Origin: Stromatinia cepivora
Lineage: Eukaryota; Ascomycota; Leotiomycetes; Helotiales; Sclerotiniaceae
Length of the DNA: 64,000 bases
Direction: 5' to 3'
Assembly (NCBI GenBank): GCA_014898415.1
Contig: RCTD01000011.1
Span: 1,488,001 to 1,552,000, forward strand
The notes under the pieces are model-generated. The model was not told the origin of the DNA and ran no database searches. It saw nothing but the letters and a program-made list of their open reading frames with translations. A program made the translations under genes and the position numbers. Below are positions 61,204 to 64,000 of this stretch, one piece after another. Each line of letters opens with the position of its first letter. Within the stretch, counting starts at the first letter, position 1.

Positions 61204-61791
61204 GATGATTCAGTGAAGCGAGAAAATGAATTGAACCGCGGGACACAGAATTACAGATTCGATACTGAGGTCCCAAACCGTTTTATCTATCTATGGTTTC
61301 CACAGATATGCATGTACGGTACTCAAATCGAAGTCAAAAAGCCGGTAGGTATGTATTCTCCACCTCAGTTACATGGCGTGATGAGCACGGAATGGAAACC
61401 TTGTCATGACGAACACTATACTTCAAATAGCACTGCATTAGAGGGGTTTTCAGAAACGATAAGCAGACACACTTCTTGGGAGTATGGACGGAAATGTAAA
61501 CCTTCCCTTATTTAGACCACAATCCCTTCGATTCGATTTCGTTTGAGTTCGATTGATCTTGGCCTCACTTTTCGAACGAGATTTTAAGGTTTGAAATTCT
61601 CTGCTCCATCTGATCCATACTACTGGGTTCTACCAGAGGACGAGGTCTATTAGAATAGGATTATCGAGAGCTCTAATGATTGTGAAATGCAAGTAGCACT
61701 CATGTCGTGCCTTTCCATGTCGCGAAGTCAGTATCATGAAACTTGTAATCTTATTATATCGAAAAAATCAAGGTAATTGATATGATCTACT
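61204..61791. other. Intergenic between MFS pseudogene and monooxygenase
   Basis: 588 bases containing the promoter of the transporter and the 3' flank of the monooxygenase gene. No gene is seen. Confidence 0.5.
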
Positions 61792-63708
61792 CTATAAACC
61801 TTCAAACCATTCTTCATGATAACTTCTCAAATCAACCTGATCCGGACGTTTGAGATATGGTGTCAAATCACTATTCGCAATCGTCTCCTTTACTGTCCAA
61901 CCATTTCCCAAATATGCAAACCGATTTCCAGTTTTAGATTTATAAGTATACTCCCAGTCCTCCCACCTGGGATCTTTTCTTATGAAGTTAACATGCGATG
62001 CACTTCCGGGCCAGTAACCATGGATTCTACCTCCGGGTCTGCCAGAGTTCCCCCAAGATTTGCAATTGTCTGTCCATACTGTTCTGGGAAAGAAAGCATC
62101 ACTATAAGCGATAAAATCATTTGTTGCCTCTTTGGAAGGAACAAAAGTTTTAATACTCTGCTGGCTAACCTTTCGCAACAACTTTGCTAAGTAAGTTATT
62201 TGTGTTTCTGTTTGGTTAGGAATTGTGCCACTTGTTCCATGACCATTAGGTCCGGAGACGAAGAGGAGGTTAGGAAAGGAAGGCGATGCGACTCCAAGGT
62301 ATGTAAGAGGATCAGGATCCCAAGCATCGCGCAAATTTTGACCAAAGGCGGTAATGGGAAATGGGGGTCGCATATCAATGTTTGCTCCTGTGGAGCATAT
62401 TACTGCATCGACTTTTCGTTCAATGCCATCAGTCGTAACAATTCCTTCTTCTGTAAATCTTTCGATAGGAGTCCGAATGAAAGAGACGTTATCTTCAGTC
62501 AAAGCCTCTAGATAACCAGGCCCTGGTGTCAACCGACGACAATTTGGTGCGAAATCTGGAATAATCTCATCCAACAACTCTGGCTTCTTCTTCAAACGTT
62601 CTGCCATCAATCTCCGAAATTCTTCTTCAAGCTTCTTGTTGTTCTCTGTGCCTTTAAATGTAGTGGAAAATTGAAGATAGAATTTACCCTCAAGATCTTT
62701 TCGAAATTTGTGATAAGTGTCTGGATCCTCGAATGATTTTAGGAGGTCTTGAGGAAAGTAATTTGGCTCCAATGTCCTACGTTCTCCTTCACCACCAAAA
62801 GATCCCGCAATCCAAGTCTTGCTGCGTGCATAGTGGTCTAAATGTTTGACAACTTTTTGAAGATTCGGAACGACTTGCAATCCGCTAGCACCATTTCCAA
62901 GAACTGCGACGGTTTTGCCAGTAGGATCGAAATTCGGGTCCCAATTGGATGAATGGCGTAGATGCCCCTTGTAATCGCCGATACCGGGATAATTTGGTAG
63001 CTTCCAATCGTTGAATCTACCAATTGCTGTAATCACTACGTCGAAATTTTCTTCAAACTTCCCTCCATTCTCAAGATTCTCAACACTCAATGTCCATTGA
63101 GCATTCTCCTCATTCCAAACTGCACCGACGATTTTGCAGTTGAATTTGAGGTAATCGTAAACATTGTGCTTTCGTGCAACTTTCTGCCAATATTCTCTGA
63201 TTTCTTTTCCTTGCGCATATTCTTCGGACCATTGTGTATTGGGCTCGAATGTTGATTGGTATACATTCGCGGGGATGTCGCAACGGACCCCCGGATAGAT
63301 ATTTTCGAACCAAGTCCCACCAACATCGGCGTTCTTCTCAAAGATCGTGAGTTGAATTCCTGGTACCTTTGCAGGCAAAAGGATACCTGCGTTGATCCCG
63401 GCAAGCCCGGCACCAATAACCGCAACCTATTGAACCACTATTTAGTATACTGAATAGAACCGAGAATTGAGATGATTACAAACCTTTAGGGGTTTGATAA
63501 TGTCTACTGGATGATCTTCGATTTCGAACCCAGGCTGAGGAGTGGGTCGAAATGGTAGAGAAGAAATATTTCGAGCTAACCCATCACCATTTGTTTTGAC
63601 CTCGATGGTCACTGGGGCTGGCGCTTCGGTAGATGTTGAAAGTGGAATTTTGACAGTTGAAGTAACATCAATACCTTGTATTTCCGCAGCAACCGCAGAA
63701 GATGGCAT
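61792..63708 (-). CDS. FAD-dependent Baeyer-Villiger-type monooxygenase
   Basis: Exon 1 is 63484-63708 and exon 2 is 61792-63426; the 57-base intron has GTTTGT...AATAG and falls exactly before the FAD motif. The product is 619 residues. VAVIGAGLAGINAG is the GxGxxG FAD-binding motif, and EKNADVGGTWFENIYPGVRC is the typical GGTW...YPG stretch. YKGHLRHSSNWDP is the BVMO fingerprint region, VAVLGNGASGLQ the NADPH-binding GxGxxG, and FVSGPNGHGT with CSTGANIDMRPPF are late landmarks. All key residues seem intact. Such enzymes insert oxygen next to ketones in secondary metabolism or degrade cyclic ketones; the substrate cannot be told. The gene is in the same orientation as the broken MFS transporter downstream, which may once have been its partner. 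Confidence 0.9.
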
Positions 63709-64000
63709 GATTCTCTAATGACCGGTTTGCAGTCAATCTCTAGATGTGTGAAGTAAAGTTTCTGAGCTTCTTTCTCGAACGTCTGCACAACAAGAATGAC
63801 AACTGGAAAGTAATATAAGAATGCTGAAAACAAAAGAGATGAACACTGCCGGTAGTTAAATGTGAAGAAAAGAGGGGTTCGGGGTTCAGGGTGGGTACCG
63901 GGACAGGCCGGAAGCCTGTACCAGGATTAGAGGATTAGACTCGTTCCGGAGGAAGCCGGAGGGGCCTATCGGCCCTAAGAGTGTAGCATCCATTGCGGCA
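63709..64000. promoter_or_regulatory. Upstream region of the monooxygenase gene
   Basis: 292 bases to the window end. The distal part is unusually GC-rich and holds a small inverted repeat, ACAGGC-CGGAA-GCCTGT, near 63903-63919. No regulator site can be named. Confidence 0.4.

Noticed and set aside
1..64000. tRNA, rRNA genes and transposons
   Set aside because: I searched by eye for B-box-like GGTTCRANTCC words on both strands and for terminal repeats or transposase motifs and found none convincing; a proper tRNA scan and repeat search were not possible.

Overview
The window reads as a gene-dense stretch of nuclear DNA from a filamentous ascomycete. Genes are interrupted by short introns (about 41-180 bases) with GT...AG ends and CTAAC/CTGAC-like branch points. 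Gene content is typical of Pezizomycotina: class IV chitin synthase, SUN-family wall protein, hydroxamate-siderophore NRPS, Baeyer-Villiger monooxygenase. The overall feel is that of a leotiomycete (Botrytis/Sclerotinia-like), but that placement is an impression and not a demonstrated result. All gene models below were spliced by eye; exon limits are given in the evidence.

Layout. 1-7.5 kb: the 5' part of a class IV chitin synthase (cut by the window edge, minus strand) faces a Sel1-repeat chitin synthase activator (Chs4/Skt5 type, C-terminal CaaX box) on the plus strand. 9.5-14.5 kb: a GNAT acetyltransferase with an apparent single-base frameshift, then a WD40 protein with a long acidic N-terminus. 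14.5-18.6 kb holds no gene I can support. 18.6-34.2 kb: an extracellular hydroxamate siderophore cluster made of an ABCB-type transporter (sitT-like), a SidD/NPS6-type NRPS (A-T-C-degenerate A-T-C), a SidH-like hydratase and a SidF-like transacylase. The last two both end in peroxisomal PTS1 tripeptides. Four exact ATCTGATAA sites lie upstream of the NRPS and one lies upstream of the transporter, matching the GATA-factor (SreA) iron-repression motif.

35-49.5 kb is a housekeeping and surface-protein block: a small secreted GPI-anchor-like protein, a mitochondrial RNB exoribonuclease (Dss1/CYT-4 type), the small subunit of molybdopterin synthase, a PSI-domain membrane protein, a coiled-coil protein of unknown function with a frameshifted relative beside it, a DUF202 membrane protein and a SUN-family protein. 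49.5-54.7 kb is empty.

54.7-63.7 kb looks like decaying accessory DNA: an ABCC transporter relic lacking its first membrane domain and both nucleotide-binding domains, a spliced remnant of unknown kind, an MFS transporter with two in-frame stops, and an apparently intact Baeyer-Villiger monooxygenase.

The cluster logic is clear for the siderophore block. SidH and SidF would make and attach the anhydromevalonyl group to N5-hydroxyornithine in peroxisomes, SidD would join the units, and the ABC transporter probably moves the product or a related compound. The ornithine hydroxylase (SidA), the CoA ligase (SidI) and the uptake permeases are not in this window.
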